Source: Chloroflexota bacterium (GTDB lineage: Bacteria > Chloroflexota > Anaerolineae > Anaerolineales > UBA4823). From it: a stretch of DNA of 33,797 bases. Both the position numbers and the translations under genes were made by a program. Shown here piece by piece: positions 24,272 through 32,553 of this stretch (position 1 is the stretch's first letter; every line of letters starts with the position of its first letter). The notes under the pieces are model-generated. The model was not told where the DNA came from. It did not search any database and was given only the letters and a program-made list of their open reading frames with translations. The DNA lies in contig JAKOUW010000204.1 of assembly GCA_029782365.1 (NCBI GenBank), positions 1 to 33,797 on the forward strand, read 5' to 3'.

Positions 24272-26523
24272 AAAAGAATTTCTTAATCGGTTTACTGCTC
24301 GCATTGGTGACCTCCGCTGTGCTGATTGGTGTGCGGGCAGCCGCTCAAACCAGGACACAACCGATCACGGGCCAGGTTGTTTCCCCTGCTGCCGCTCCTT
24401 TCCAGATTTATATTCCACGGATCGCGGGCCGCATTCCCAGCAGCATTGACCTGATCGATGTGGCTCTCCAGAATGGTGAGATCAACGCAGAGACCGCCCT
24501 GGAGTACAAGATCTTCAGTTCCTTTGGCGACAGCCGCCTGCCAGCCATGTACACCGGAGATCCGGCGCAGGCTCCAAAAGAAGGTGTGAATATGGTCACC
24601 CTGCGCAAGCAGTTCGCCGGCCTGAGCCCGGCAGCCCAGGCTGTCTTGCGGCCCTTCCTTCTGCCCCCTTCTGAACCGGACAGTTGGATCAATCTGCCCA
24701 CATCTGCCTATCATCAGGGCGCGGCGCAAGATATTCAAGCCACGCCTCCGATCACGATCACGATTTATTACACAACCCCCAGTTCCAACATCAAGATATG
24801 GTGGTTCCGACCAACGGATGTGATCTCCTCCGGAAAAGTTGCGGCAGTCATTACCCCAACCATTTGGAGCAAGTTCACATCCGCCGATTATATGAATATT
24901 CGACCGCTTTCGGACGCAGGTTTCCCAAAAAATGGAGGGGGACCTGAATACGATATCTATCTGCTTCACATGGGAGCCGGGGGGGATTACGGCGAAATGA
25001 ATGTGTACACGCCTACGGTTACAAGTAGTTTGTGTCCTTCTGTGCCAACCTATATTGAAATCAACCTGGATAAAGGCAAATTCTTGACCGAATCGGTGGC
25101 GCATGAATTTTTCCATTCATTGCAATATGCATTTGAACGAAAAAAGGATTGTGATAACTATTCCTGGTGGGACGAAGCCACCGCGACCTGGGCTGAAACC
25201 CAATATGACCCAACCTCTAAATCAGCCCTGGAGTATGTGGATGACTATATTCTACTGCCCGGGAAACCGCTTGATTACGAGAAAAACAATCATCAATATG
25301 GCGCCTATCTATTCCCACTTTATTTGAGTAACATCTTATTTCGGAAAGATATCATCCGGACATCGTTTGTTAAAGCCGCCACGATGGATGGTCTCAAGGC
25401 GGTGGACGATTCCCTGCCCGGAGGATTTGAAAAGACCTGGCCTGATTTCGTCAAGTATTTATGGAATGATGGACCGGTCAAAAATTTTGCTGCATTAAAA
25501 ATTCCCAATAAGGTGTATCTGACCGATGACATGAGTTTAGGCCTGGTAGTGGGGCCTGATGCCAACTACAATATGCCAGTCAAACTCGACCGGCTCACAT
25601 CCGTTTTCTACCATTACAAAATTAATGACCCGAATGTTCGTTCACTGGCGGTGACCAATCCTTTTTATGATGCGGCCGTTCCAGGCGCCTATCCAAACGC
25701 TGAAATGCAGGCGATCATCAAATATAAAGACAATCCGAACTGGGAATTTAAGGACTTTTCTACCAGCGCCTACGCCACCTATTGCCTGGATGTTCACGCA
25801 GAGCGGGTGGAGGAGGTGTTATTTGTCTTCAGCAACAGCGCATTTGCCGCTGGTTCGCCCTTGTTGACTGCGCCCAAAAACCCGGAAATCAGAGAAACCA
25901 ATATTGGCTGTTATGCCTATTCGGTGAAGATGAATGTGACCGCAGATCAAAAAGGGCTCATTTGGACCTGGACAACCCAATCGGTGATGACAGCCACTGT
26001 TTACGCTTATCCGCCGCTTAATGCGGATTACAGCCTGGATTTTTACGGCACTCCCTCAGATACGATGACCTATCAAGCCCACACCCATTCTGCCTGGTAC
26101 AATTCACTGGTTGGGATCAATTACTCTTGCCAGGGCGATTATCAATGGAGCGGGAACTTATATATTGGCTATCTACAAATACTTGATCCTTACAACCTGA
26201 ACCAAAAAAACCTGGGCAGCCTGGACCGCCAATATAAATTGACAAGCAGTGGATATGCACTGCCCAACGGAAATTCAGTACCGGTGAATGAAACCTGTCA
26301 GCCGTCTACACCGCTGTATGAGGATAGAGCTGCTTATCAATACCGGCCCTTCTTCGATTATTTTACTCACCCGATAGAAGGTGATGTCTATGAATTGCTT
26401 GACGATAATGGGTTGATAAATTATCACAATATATTCAGCGCGTACTACTTTTATTTTACATCCACGGGTGATATGACGACATACAATACGACCTACACTT
26501 TTACACCTGTGCGCGAGCCTTAG
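24268..26523 (+). CDS. Secreted zinc-metallopeptidase candidate (HExxH + E)
   Basis: A 751-residue protein. The start at 24268 has AAAGGA eight bases upstream, while the in-frame ATG at 24259 abuts that site. A signal peptide (FLIGLLLALVTSAVLIGV) is followed by a short segment with IYIPRIAG. H279-E280-x-x-H283 (SVAHEFFHSLQ) and WWDE303ATATWAE give the HExxH plus downstream Glu of gluzincin-type peptidases, with E303 twenty residues after H283. The flanking text resembles M30/DUF6055-like secreted peptidases, but I cannot name the family. About 450 residues follow the active site, with Cys pairs and beta-rich text. Base composition is more AT-rich than the neighbours. It should act outside the cell. 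Export is confident, peptidase activity less so. Confidence 0.7.
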   Translation: MKKNFLIGLLLALVTSAVLIGVRAAAQTRTQPITGQVVSPAAAPFQIYIPRIAGRIPSSIDLIDVALQNGEINAETALEYKIFSSFGDSRLPAMYTGDPAQAPKEGVNMVTLRKQFAGLSPAAQAVLRPFLLPPSEPDSWINLPTSAYHQGAAQDIQATPPITITIYYTTPSSNIKIWWFRPTDVISSGKVAAVITPTIWSKFTSADYMNIRPLSDAGFPKNGGGPEYDIYLLHMGAGGDYGEMNVYTPTVTSSLCPSVPTYIEINLDKGKFLTESVAHEFFHSLQYAFERKKDCDNYSWWDEATATWAETQYDPTSKSALEYVDDYILLPGKPLDYEKNNHQYGAYLFPLYLSNILFRKDIIRTSFVKAATMDGLKAVDDSLPGGFEKTWPDFVKYLWNDGPVKNFAALKIPNKVYLTDDMSLGLVVGPDANYNMPVKLDRLTSVFYHYKINDPNVRSLAVTNPFYDAAVPGAYPNAEMQAIIKYKDNPNWEFKDFSTSAYATYCLDVHAERVEEVLFVFSNSAFAAGSPLLTAPKNPEIRETNIGCYAYSVKMNVTADQKGLIWTWTTQSVMTATVYAYPPLNADYSLDFYGTPSDTMTYQAHTHSAWYNSLVGINYSCQGDYQWSGNLYIGYLQILDPYNLNQKNLGSLDRQYKLTSSGYALPNGNSVPVNETCQPSTPLYEDRAAYQYRPFFDYFTHPIEGDVYELLDDNGLINYHNIFSAYYFYFTSTGDMTTYNTTYTFTPVREP

Positions 26524-26575
26524 TCATCTCAAGAGTTGGCATATCCCCCCATTTATTGTGTCCGACGGAGGAACG

Positions 26576-28153
26576 ATGAAACACAACCTGCACAGAATTG
26601 GATGCGTGATCCTGGTGATCCTTTTGACGCTTCCAGGCAAACCTGGGGCGCTGGCAGGCGATGCCCTGCAGCCCACAAGCGTCAGTTCATTGAGCGACGA
26701 AAATTGGGATGATCGCTTTGCGCTGAATGCCAATGGACTGACCTGCCTGTACCAGTGCGGTATCAACGCCATTGCGCCGGATGGCGCTGGTAACGTTTAT
26801 ATCGCCGGCTATTTTTATAAACCTGATAACTACGCCATTAATGCCGTCGCGCGCTGGGACGGCGCGGCCTGGCATGCGATGGGTCCTGGGAATTTTGACA
26901 ATACAGCGATTCTTGCCTCATTGGTTGTCACAGGCAGTGATGTTTATGTTGGCGGCTATTTTAGCGTCGCAGGCGGCGTGCCGGCCGACAGCATCGCCCA
27001 TTGGGATGGCGCCGCCTGGCAGGCAATGGGAACTGGCATAAAAACCGATATAACCTCAGGCGAAATGGTGAAAACAATCGCTGTCTCAGGCAGTGATGTT
27101 TACGCCGGCGGTCGTTTCATCAGCGCAGGGGGCATCACCGTTACCAACATAGCCCGCTGGGATGGACTCGCCTGGCATGCCCTGGGAGCGCCTGGCAGCG
27201 GACCGGTTGTCTGTGATACGTTGTGCGCTGTCAAAAAAATCGTTGCCAGCGGCAGCGATATTTTTGCGTATGGCACATTCAAAGGACCCGGTGGAAACGC
27301 CATCAATACCGTGGCGCGCTGGGATGGCAGCGCCTGGCACGTGATGGCGCGCGACTTTTCTGCCGAGACGGTGAGCGGGTTGGCTGTTGCGAATGGCAAT
27401 ATTTACCTGGCAGGTAATTTTTCTCTCACCGAAAATTTTTCCCCGCTTTGCGCTGACCCATTGCAAAGCAGCAGCCTGGCTGTTTGGAACGGGAGCGATT
27501 GGTCTTACCCAACCTGTAAAACGAACGGGCAGTCGAATGTTGTCGCCGTTGATGGCGCAGATATCTATATCGCTGAGCCTGGGGTTTATCCGGATTATTC
27601 GATTGAACGTTGGGACGGCAATGCGTGGCTTTCGCTTGGATCGGGGGTCGACAATTTTGTGGACAGCATTGCGATTGCCGACAGGCAAGTTTACGTGGGC
27701 GGCGGTCTGATCACAACGGCTGGCGGCAAGCCATCGCATATGTTTGCGATCTGGCACATGCCCACCGCGCCGTTCCTGGCGGTATCCTACCAAAATGGAG
27801 CGCCCGGCAGCACCTTCTCTTTTTCAGCAGAGAACTTTCCCCCGCACACCCCGGTGACGATCACCGTCAATGGGTATGCCTTCCCGGCCCAAATGAGCGA
27901 CGCCAACGGCAGGCTGACTGTGACCCTGCACACCGCGGCTGGCGCGCAAACCGGGCTTTATCTCATCACGTTCTCGGTTGCGGCTGTCCAGGATGAGTCT
28001 GTCGCTGCGCCCAGCGTGGTCATACAGGCTTCTACCATCTTCGATTTGAGCAGCAGCGCGCCAACCCGCACAGCAGGCGGGCCAACGCCGCTGGAACTGC
28101 CTGACAGTGTGAAACCGGCGAACGGTGTGTATTTGCCAATCCTGGCGAAATAA
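26576..28153 (+). CDS. Secreted WDG-repeat beta-propeller protein with C-terminal YLPILAK tail
   Basis: A 525-residue protein. The start at 26576 is set by GGAGG four bases upstream; an earlier in-frame ATG at 26558 precedes that site. A signal peptide (IGCVILVILLTLPGKPGALAG) is followed by six repeats with the core ARWDGxAWHAMG and strands such as VVTGSDVYVGGYFSVAGGVP. This is a propeller-like repeat family common in secreted proteins and of unknown function. Residues of about 400-490 look like an Ig-like beta-sandwich (APGSTFSFSAENFPPHTP, then VTITVNGYAFPAQMSDANG). The protein ends NGVYLPILAK, like the delta-60 protein's FIPLLNR. It follows the metallopeptidase by 52 bp on the same strand and may share its transcript. 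Confidence 0.8.
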   Translation: MKHNLHRIGCVILVILLTLPGKPGALAGDALQPTSVSSLSDENWDDRFALNANGLTCLYQCGINAIAPDGAGNVYIAGYFYKPDNYAINAVARWDGAAWHAMGPGNFDNTAILASLVVTGSDVYVGGYFSVAGGVPADSIAHWDGAAWQAMGTGIKTDITSGEMVKTIAVSGSDVYAGGRFISAGGITVTNIARWDGLAWHALGAPGSGPVVCDTLCAVKKIVASGSDIFAYGTFKGPGGNAINTVARWDGSAWHVMARDFSAETVSGLAVANGNIYLAGNFSLTENFSPLCADPLQSSSLAVWNGSDWSYPTCKTNGQSNVVAVDGADIYIAEPGVYPDYSIERWDGNAWLSLGSGVDNFVDSIAIADRQVYVGGGLITTAGGKPSHMFAIWHMPTAPFLAVSYQNGAPGSTFSFSAENFPPHTPVTITVNGYAFPAQMSDANGRLTVTLHTAAGAQTGLYLITFSVAAVQDESVAAPSVVIQASTIFDLSSSAPTRTAGGPTPLELPDSVKPANGVYLPILAK

Positions 28154-28182
28154 TGAGCGAGATTACATCGAATTTGTGTATT

Positions 28183-28596
28183 TCAAGGCTTCAGAATGAA
28201 CAGCGGAATGGTGCGTTTGGCCCTGAACTCGTACCCTTTGAACTGCGGCTGTTTCGCCACGAACCTGGCCCACAGCTCTGGCCGCTTTTCGGGTGAAACG
28301 CTTTCAGCAGTCACCGGAAATTTCCGGTTCATGACCTGGATGGTCGTGTGCGGGTTGGCAGTTAAATTGTGATACCAGCCCGGGTTTTTTCGTGCCCCGC
28401 CCGCCGAAGCCGCCACGAGGTAGTTATCGCCGTCGCGGATGTACATCACCGGGTTGGTGCGCCGCTTGCCGGTCTTGCGCCCGACGGTGTCGATCAGTAA
28501 AACCTTGCCCCACACCATTTGTCCCCCGATGATTCCGCCCGTCAGGCGGTACATGGCTACGTAGATGGCGATAAAGAATTGGGAAACGTACTTCAT
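28183..28596 (-). CDS. F420 (deazaflavin)-dependent nitroreductase-family protein (Ddn-like)
   Basis: A 137-residue protein of the split-beta-barrel deazaflavin-dependent nitroreductase family. The diagnostic block is LLIDTVGRKTGKRRTNPVMY followed by YLVAASAGGARKNPGWYHNL and NPHTTIQV, as in mycobacterial Ddn. Family members use coenzyme F420H2 to reduce quinones, nitro compounds or enones, so the host probably makes F420. The start at 28596 has AAGGA seven bases upstream; an in-frame ATG at 28620 lacks one. The N-terminal hydrophobic helix (FFIAIYVAMYRLTGG) may associate with the membrane, as reported for Ddn. It converges with the propeller gene. Confidence 0.9.
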   Translation of the reverse strand: MKYVSQFFIAIYVAMYRLTGGIIGGQMVWGKVLLIDTVGRKTGKRRTNPVMYIRDGDNYLVAASAGGARKNPGWYHNLTANPHTTIQVMNRKFPVTAESVSPEKRPELWARFVAKQPQFKGYEFRAKRTIPLFILKP

Positions 28597-28642
28597 GGGA
28601 TGATCCTTCTCAACCTGCACACCAGGTTGTTATCTAAATACT

Positions 28643-28655
28643 GATATATTATATC
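28643..28655 (-). promoter_or_regulatory. Palindromic -10 region of the F420-type reductase gene
   Basis: GATATA-T-TATATC is a perfect palindrome and contains TATAAT on the minus strand (28653-28648), about 52 bp before the start. No -35 is evident. It shares GATATAAT with the promoter sites at 4808, 6421 and 15323. Confidence 0.4.
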
Positions 28656-28718
28656 CGATTTCAGCAATTTTGATTCATGCCGGGTGAAGGGTAAGCGGGT
28701 GGGATGACATAAACGCCG

Positions 28719-28890
28719 GAGAAATTCATCCGCAGATCAACGCAGAGTAACGCAGAGAAGAAAGAAAAATCCGTGCAATCGGCGTAATCTGTGGATGCAT
28801 TCCCAGAAGCCAGACAGAGAAATTCATCCGCAGATCAATGCAGAGCAACGCAGAAATGAAAGAATCAGCGCATTCGGCGTAATCTGCGGA
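28719..28890. repeat. Two imperfect copies of an intergenic repeat with inverted ends
   Basis: Copy A (28719-28796) and copy B (28817-28890) both begin GAGAAATTCATCCGCAGATC and both contain GGCGTAATCTG near the end. Each is bounded by ATCCGCAGAT and its near reverse complement ATCTGYGGA. Inside, CGCAGAG/CGCAGA-like motifs repeat. It sits between the F420-type reductase promoter and the end of the S9 peptidase gene, outside coding sequence. It looks like a dispersed miniature repeat of the kind that occurs many times per genome. Confidence 0.75.
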
Positions 28891-28893
28891 GGG

Positions 28894-30585
28894 TCATTCA
28901 AACCTTTCCAGAAAGCCTAGCGCAGCCTCCTGGATTTCGGCGCGGTGGCGCACCAGGCCGTGCGTGTCATCGTCATAGATGACCAGCTCGCAGGCGCCGC
29001 CCTGGCTCAGAATGCTGGCCTGCATGGCGCGCACTTCTTCGGTCGTGGCGGAGGCATCCAGAGCGCCGTGGAAAATGAGCAGGGGCACACGGATGCGCCC
29101 GGCCTGCGCCAGCGGGGAGCGCTCGATTTTGGCCTGGGCCAATAGAGCGGCGTCGGTTGGGAAGGCGCGCTGGGCATGCAGCGGCATGCGGTGCATCCCG
29201 CTGACCGTCCACATCACGACGCCGCCCGCCCAGGGCTGCTGCTCCTGCGCCAGCGCCAGCAAACTCAGAAAGCCGCCGTAGCTGTAACCAGCCAGGACGA
29301 GCGGCCGCTCTCCGCCGGTGCGTTTTTTCCAATCGAAGCCGGCCGCCAGGATGTCCCACACATCCGCCCGGCCGTACTCCCCGCGGTTGGCCTCGGCGTG
29401 TTCCTGGCCGTAGCCGCTGCTGCCGCGGTAGGCGGTGCACACAAACTCGACGCCCTGCGCCAGCAGGCCGAGCATGAAGGGGTCCTCGGGGTCGATGGCG
29501 CCGCCCGGCCCGCCGTGAATGTAGAGAATGGCCGGGCGCCGGGGTGCAGGCGGAATGAAGCGCTCCACCGGGACCGGCCGGCCGTCGCGCGCCGGCACGC
29601 TGTACGTCTCGTGCCTGTATGCCGGCCTGGCCGGCGGGTTCTCCTCCAACAGGCATTCGCAGGCGCCGCCGATCTTCCAGCGGTACAGGTTGAAATTCGT
29701 CCCCAGGAAATAAAGGCTGTTGGCGCCGGCAGCAAAACCGACCTGCGCGCCGGTGTAGTCGAAACGCAGCGGCGCATAGTCTGCCAGCGGCAGGCGCTCC
29801 AGCAGCGTCCCTTGCGGATAGGCGAACCACCGCAGTTCGCCCGTTTCGATGCACAGGATGCGCTCTCCCTGGGGCGAAAAAACCGCGCCACGCAGCGTGT
29901 CGGAGGTATAGCTCCACAGCGCCGCCTGGTCCTGCAGGCGGACAACCCGCGCCTCTGCCGCCCGGCCCTGGCGCGACAGGGTGATCAGCAGGGCGGCAGA
30001 ATCGGGGCTCCAGCAGAAGCGGCCCGTGTCCGTATCGCCTTCGGCGCTGTCCAGCGCCGGGAAACAGCGGCCGGATGATCCTTCGGTAAGGTACACCCGC
30101 CTGGGCACCCCCGGTTCGTCCACAAACTGGCGTTGAAACGCCGCCCACTGCCCGGAAGGCGATCCATGCGGGAAGCGGTCGATGGCCCCGGGATCATTGG
30201 TCCATTGACTCACCTGCCGGCTGTCGAGTTCCAGGCAGTAGATGTTGGGCGGCGCGACCTGCGCCCGGCCGAAGGCCGAAAAGATCAGCCGCCGGCCGTC
30301 CGCCGACCATTCGCAAAACCCCGCCAGCAGGGCCGGGTCGGCAAAGACCACCTGCGGGCCGGCCTCTCCGGGCCGGTACAGGTACAGCCGGCCGTCGTTG
30401 CTGCCGAAGGCCAGGGTTGAGCCATCCGGCGACCAGTGAAAGCCGAGCGGCAGGAAGCGTGCGGCCACCGCGCCGAGCGCCTGTCCCTGCAGGGTGCGCA
30501 CCTCGATCCACTGGCCCCCGTGCGGGTCGCGCCTCAGCAAGGCCAGGCGTTCACGCCCGGCATGCAGGTCAAAGTACAGCGGCAC
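28894..30585 (-). CDS. S9-family (prolyl oligopeptidase-type) serine peptidase
   Basis: A 563-residue protein. The N-terminal ~320 residues form a WD/TolB-like beta-propeller (FHWSPDGSTLAFGSNDGRLY, FCEWSADGRRLIFSAFG, GRFCWSPDSAALLI). The C-terminal ~240 residues are an alpha/beta hydrolase peptidase domain with ILYIHGGPGG, nucleophile S435 in GYSYGG, D510 in HGALDAS and H542 in DDTHG. This is the acylaminoacyl-peptidase/prolyl-oligopeptidase layout; it likely trims short peptides in the cytoplasm, since no signal peptide is seen. Its GTG start at 30585 lies 8 bp after the stop of the carboxylesterase gene. An in-frame stop just upstream excludes a longer form, and the ribosome site is weak, so coupling is likely. 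Confidence 0.88.
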   Translation of the reverse strand: MPLYFDLHAGRERLALLRRDPHGGQWIEVRTLQGQALGAVAARFLPLGFHWSPDGSTLAFGSNDGRLYLYRPGEAGPQVVFADPALLAGFCEWSADGRRLIFSAFGRAQVAPPNIYCLELDSRQVSQWTNDPGAIDRFPHGSPSGQWAAFQRQFVDEPGVPRRVYLTEGSSGRCFPALDSAEGDTDTGRFCWSPDSAALLITLSRQGRAAEARVVRLQDQAALWSYTSDTLRGAVFSPQGERILCIETGELRWFAYPQGTLLERLPLADYAPLRFDYTGAQVGFAAGANSLYFLGTNFNLYRWKIGGACECLLEENPPARPAYRHETYSVPARDGRPVPVERFIPPAPRRPAILYIHGGPGGAIDPEDPFMLGLLAQGVEFVCTAYRGSSGYGQEHAEANRGEYGRADVWDILAAGFDWKKRTGGERPLVLAGYSYGGFLSLLALAQEQQPWAGGVVMWTVSGMHRMPLHAQRAFPTDAALLAQAKIERSPLAQAGRIRVPLLIFHGALDASATTEEVRAMQASILSQGGACELVIYDDDTHGLVRHRAEIQEAALGFLERFE

Positions 30586-30593
30586 TTACGTCT

Positions 30594-32258
30594 TTACTTC
30601 AGCGCGTCGAAAACGCTGAAAGTTTGCATGAAGGTGGACATGGCCTGGTATTCGGCAAAGAAGGGCTTATTCACCACCTGCGGCTGGAGGTTGAAGAGCA
30701 TGGTCGGCTGGGAGGCGGGGTCGAAGGCCGGCCAATCCGGCAGAGCGCCGCCGTTGGGGTCGCCAGTTTTGGCGAAACTGCTCCAGGCGCCCATCATCAG
30801 GGCTGAGAGCTGGTCGCGGCCGGCTTTTTCGGTGTCGTCGCGCGGCAGGCCGATGAATTTAAAGCCGGTGGCTTCCGCCTGGCGGCCGAAGACGAACGGC
30901 AGTTCCGAGCCGTGCGGCGAGCGCTTGTCCTGGCAGGGCTGGTCCGGCAGGTTCACCGGGTAATCCACGCGGTAGACGTAGGTGCGCCCCAGCTTCGACT
31001 GCGCCTCGGCCAGCTGCAGGGCTTCCACCCGGAAAGCATAGTCGTCGCCCAGCGCCAGGATGATCTGCCCCTCACTGCGGCCGGCGCGCTGCGGGTTCTG
31101 GCTGTACAGGTTGTACAGCTCCTGGATCTTGGGCTCGACCTTGGGGTCCACCTGGGTGAACAGGTTGTCCTTGACCGTCTGACCGCAGATTTTGCTGGTC
31201 GGCGTGTCGTAGAACGACCAGTAGGTCAGCTCGTCGGCCATGGTGCCGATCATCAAATCGATGCCGGCGGTGCGCCCGGCCTGGGCGGCGGCGGTTGGGC
31301 CGCTCTTGACCGGGTAGGCCGCGCCGTAGGTGGGCGCGAAGAGCAGATCGGAGAGCGGCGAGCCCACCGCGTCGAGCAGCTGTTTTTGAATGTACAGCAC
31401 GGCCTGCGGCGGCAGGTTCTGCCAGGCGATGGGCCACGGCACGCCGGTTTCCTTCTTGATCAAAGATGCGATGGCGCGCGTGTTCTCGGCGCTGTGCAGG
31501 GGCGAGCCGCTCATCACGATGGCGCGGCGGAAATACGCCTGCGGCTTTTCCAACCCCAGCAGAGCCTTGATGCTGCCGCCGCCCGCCGATTCGCCGAACA
31601 CGGTGACGTTGGCCGGGTCGCCGCCGAAAGCGGCGATGTTATCCTGCACCCACTGCAGGGCCAGGAGCTGGTCCTGCAGGCCCACGTCGGCGCTGGCGGC
31701 GTAGTCCGTCCCGGCGAAGGCCGAAAAGTCCAGCCAGCCCAGCAGGCCCAGGCGGTAGTTGAAGGTCACCACCAGCACATCGCCCTGGCCGGCCAGCGCC
31801 TCGCCGTGGTAAAAGCGCTCTTTGCTCGAGCCTTCGACGAAACCGCCGCCGTGGATGAAGACCATCACGGCGCGCGGCGCGGCGGCCTGTGCGGGCGCCC
31901 AGATGTTGAGCGTCAGGCAGTTCTCGTTGTTCAGGTCTTCGTGAGGATCGTCCACCTCGACGCTGTCGTAGACCTGCGGGCAGAAGGCGCCGAACTGGTA
32001 GGCATTGAAGGTCTCCTGCCAGGGCTGGCGGGGCTGGGGAGCCCGGAAGCGCCGGCTGCCGGTGGGCGGCTCGGCGTAGGGGATGCCCAGGTAAACGTTC
32101 AGCCCGCCCTGGCTGTAGCCCTGCAGGGGTCCGGCGCTGGTCTGCACGACCGCCGTGGCCGGCCCGGCCGGGGCGGCCGATTTTTGCGCCGGCCAGAAAA
32201 ACCAGGCCAGCAGGAAAATGATCACCACACCGGCGGCGATTGCCAGTTTTTCACGCAT
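30594..32258 (-). CDS. Type-B carboxylesterase, membrane-anchored
   Basis: A 554-residue carboxylesterase (esterase/lipase family B). The start at 32258 has GGGAGG five bases upstream, better than the ATG at 32276. An N-terminal helix (LAIAAGVVIIFLLAWFFW) should anchor it to the membrane with the enzyme outside. Motifs: YLGIPYAEPPTGSRRF, ENCLTLNIWAP, FIHGGGF (oxyanion hole), nucleophile S224 in VFGESAGGGS, the acidic member in GTMADELTYWSFY and the catalytic His in PHGSELPFVFG. The protein hydrolyses carboxylic esters; natural substrate unknown. It is the first gene of a two-gene operon with the S9 peptidase. Confidence 0.9.
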   Translation of the reverse strand: MREKLAIAAGVVIIFLLAWFFWPAQKSAAPAGPATAVVQTSAGPLQGYSQGGLNVYLGIPYAEPPTGSRRFRAPQPRQPWQETFNAYQFGAFCPQVYDSVEVDDPHEDLNNENCLTLNIWAPAQAAAPRAVMVFIHGGGFVEGSSKERFYHGEALAGQGDVLVVTFNYRLGLLGWLDFSAFAGTDYAASADVGLQDQLLALQWVQDNIAAFGGDPANVTVFGESAGGGSIKALLGLEKPQAYFRRAIVMSGSPLHSAENTRAIASLIKKETGVPWPIAWQNLPPQAVLYIQKQLLDAVGSPLSDLLFAPTYGAAYPVKSGPTAAAQAGRTAGIDLMIGTMADELTYWSFYDTPTSKICGQTVKDNLFTQVDPKVEPKIQELYNLYSQNPQRAGRSEGQIILALGDDYAFRVEALQLAEAQSKLGRTYVYRVDYPVNLPDQPCQDKRSPHGSELPFVFGRQAEATGFKFIGLPRDDTEKAGRDQLSALMMGAWSSFAKTGDPNGGALPDWPAFDPASQPTMLFNLQPQVVNKPFFAEYQAMSTFMQTFSVFDALK

Positions 32259-32361
32259 AGCTGCCTCCCTGAACATAAGACCAGTCTGTTAATTTGGCAA
32301 ACCAGAAGGAAATTTCAGCGAAACCACATCGGTTTAGTGTATTTTATCATGCACCCGGATT

Positions 32362-32386
32362 CTGAGGCGCAAAAGAAACGCCTCAG
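32362..32386. promoter_or_regulatory. Inverted repeat CTGAGGCG-n9-CGCCTCAG in a divergent gap
   Basis: A perfect 8-bp inverted repeat in the 295-bp gap between the divergent carboxylesterase and methyltransferase genes. Neither neighbouring gene ends here, so a terminator has no obvious job. An operator, or an end for an unseen short transcript, is possible. The rest of the gap shows AT-rich promoter-like text but no clear consensus and no gene. Confidence 0.3.
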
Positions 32387-32542
32387 CGCCAGGCTTTTAT
32401 CAACTCATCCACGGAATTGCATTTTTCGTCGTAAAATTGTCTCACCTGCCTCGCTGTGCCCGGATGAAGAACGCTGTCAGAACAGAGACATCTGAGCATG
32501 ATATTCATTGACTATGGATTGAAGAATCTAGCGCTTATTTAG

Positions 32543-32553
32543 GAGACAGTCTC
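32543..32553 (+). promoter_or_regulatory. Palindrome GAGACAGTCTC overlapping the ribosome site of the methyltransferase gene
   Basis: The Shine-Dalgarno AGGAG (32541-32545) runs into the perfect palindrome GAGAC-A-GTCTC, which ends one base before the ATG at 32554. A protein bound here, or a small mRNA hairpin, would block translation starts. R-M genes are often controlled by palindromes close to the start, but this one is not a standard C-box. Confidence 0.35.

Noticed and set aside
32362..32386. Rho-independent terminator
   Set aside because: No gene ends here on either strand and no T-run follows the stem directly.
30912..32495. 527-codon plus-strand frame opposite the carboxylesterase
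   Set aside because: Shadow frame. The minus strand has all esterase motifs.
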